From contig VHZZ01000034.1 of the NCBI GenBank assembly GCA_009801015.1, positions 18,463 to 46,997 of the forward strand: 28,535 nt of DNA. The letters are read 5' to 3'. Shown piece by piece: positions 28,055-28,535 of the stretch; the first letter of the stretch is position 1, and each line of letters opens with the position of its first letter. This stretch comes from Silene noctiflora (taxonomy: Eukaryota > Streptophyta > Magnoliopsida > Caryophyllales > Caryophyllaceae). The translations under genes and the position numbers were made by a program. Under the pieces are notes generated by a model. That model ran no database searches, was not told the origin of the DNA, and saw only the letters and a list, made by a program, of their open reading frames with translations.

Positions 28055-28535
28055 GTTTATATAATCCTTCATTTCCTCTTTTTTGTCCTTCAGTCTGGTC
28101 ATTATAATTTATTCATGAAGAGTACGGAATTAGCTGAAACACTGAATGTCAGTAACAAGCTTTAGATATAATTTGTTTTTTCTGAAGAGTTGTTTAAATA
28201 TGTTGTAGGACTAGGTACTAATTTGGAAACTAGAACGTGCAATAGGCCTGGTCATTAGTGCGGGTCGTCCGGGTCCGGTGCGGGTTAAGGGCGGGCCGGG
28301 TTAATTGGCTAGTGAACCGGACACGACCCGGTGTATAGTGGCGGGTCGTCACGGGTCGGGCCGGGCCATGTGATGGCCAACCCGGAACCGACCCGGAAGG
28401 GTAAACAAACGGGTTGAATGGCGGGTCTGGCGTGCCGGGTCTGACGGGTCAGGTTCATGTTGGCAGCCCATGTTTTAAAAAAATCAAAATAAGAAATTGT
28501 TTACGTAATCGAAAAGATTTATTTTATTCCGTATT
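28055..28535 (+). other. Intron 6 of the Smr-type gene with a GC-rich hAT-like end
   Basis: After the donor at 28055 no further exon is seen. From about 28232 taggcctggtcattagtgcg begins a block rich in cgggtc and gggccggg words up to about 28460, like the first 200 bases of a hAT-type element. The other end would lie beyond the window. Confidence 0.45.

Noticed and set aside
1-28535. CRISPR array, bacterial operon or organelle insertion
   Set aside because: Repeats are not evenly spaced with unique spacers, genes have spliceosomal introns, and no plastid or mitochondrial gene sequence was recognised.

Overview
This is nuclear DNA of a flowering plant. Genes are split by many short GT-AG introns, the coding sequences match dicot families closely, and the DNA between them is AT-rich and full of plant mobile-element debris (MITEs, a SINE family, a truncated LINE, a Mutator-like element, GC-rich hAT-like islands). 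The style of the repeats (ends such as ggtcatttgtttac next to ctccctccgt, and gagaccgtctc foldbacks) would suit Caryophyllales, but that placement is an impression only.

Layout. (1) 1-1565: intergenic, with a SINE tail and possible LINE debris. (2) 1566-12030, plus strand: a complete 11-exon gene for the chloroplast anthranilate synthase alpha subunit (595 aa when spliced). Its first intron is about 5.75 kb and holds an antisense, intronless S-protein-homolog gene (4890-5330), a Mutator-like element carrying a solo-LTR-like insert, Stowaway-like MITEs and a broken array of old repeats derived from the intron's own borders. (3) 12031-14673: intergenic, with SINE and MITE remnants, two small tandem arrays and a Helitron-like end. 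(4) 14686-17241, plus: a 5-exon RING E3 ligase of the AIRP2 type (242 aa). (5) 17844-20414, minus, convergent with the RING gene: an 11-exon vacuolar cation/proton exchanger of the CAX type (444 aa). (6) 20415-24827: a mobile-element-rich spacer with a GC-rich island, two foldback elements, a SINE with 15-bp target duplication, a poly-A insertion with 12-bp duplication and a 5'-truncated LINE with an 18-bp duplication. (7) 24828 to the right edge, plus: the first six exons of a gene with two UBA/CUE-like regions and the start of a DUF1771 domain, which predicts an Smr-type C-terminus outside the window.

The genes are ordinary housekeeping or signalling genes that do not form a pathway: tryptophan synthesis in the plastid, ubiquitin ligation, vacuolar Ca2+/H+ exchange and an RNA/ubiquitin-related Smr protein. 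I found no new multi-gene system. The most unusual structure is intron 1 of the anthranilate synthase gene. Exon joins were chosen by hand from GT-AG sites, reading-frame continuity and remembered family alignment; no transcript data were available.
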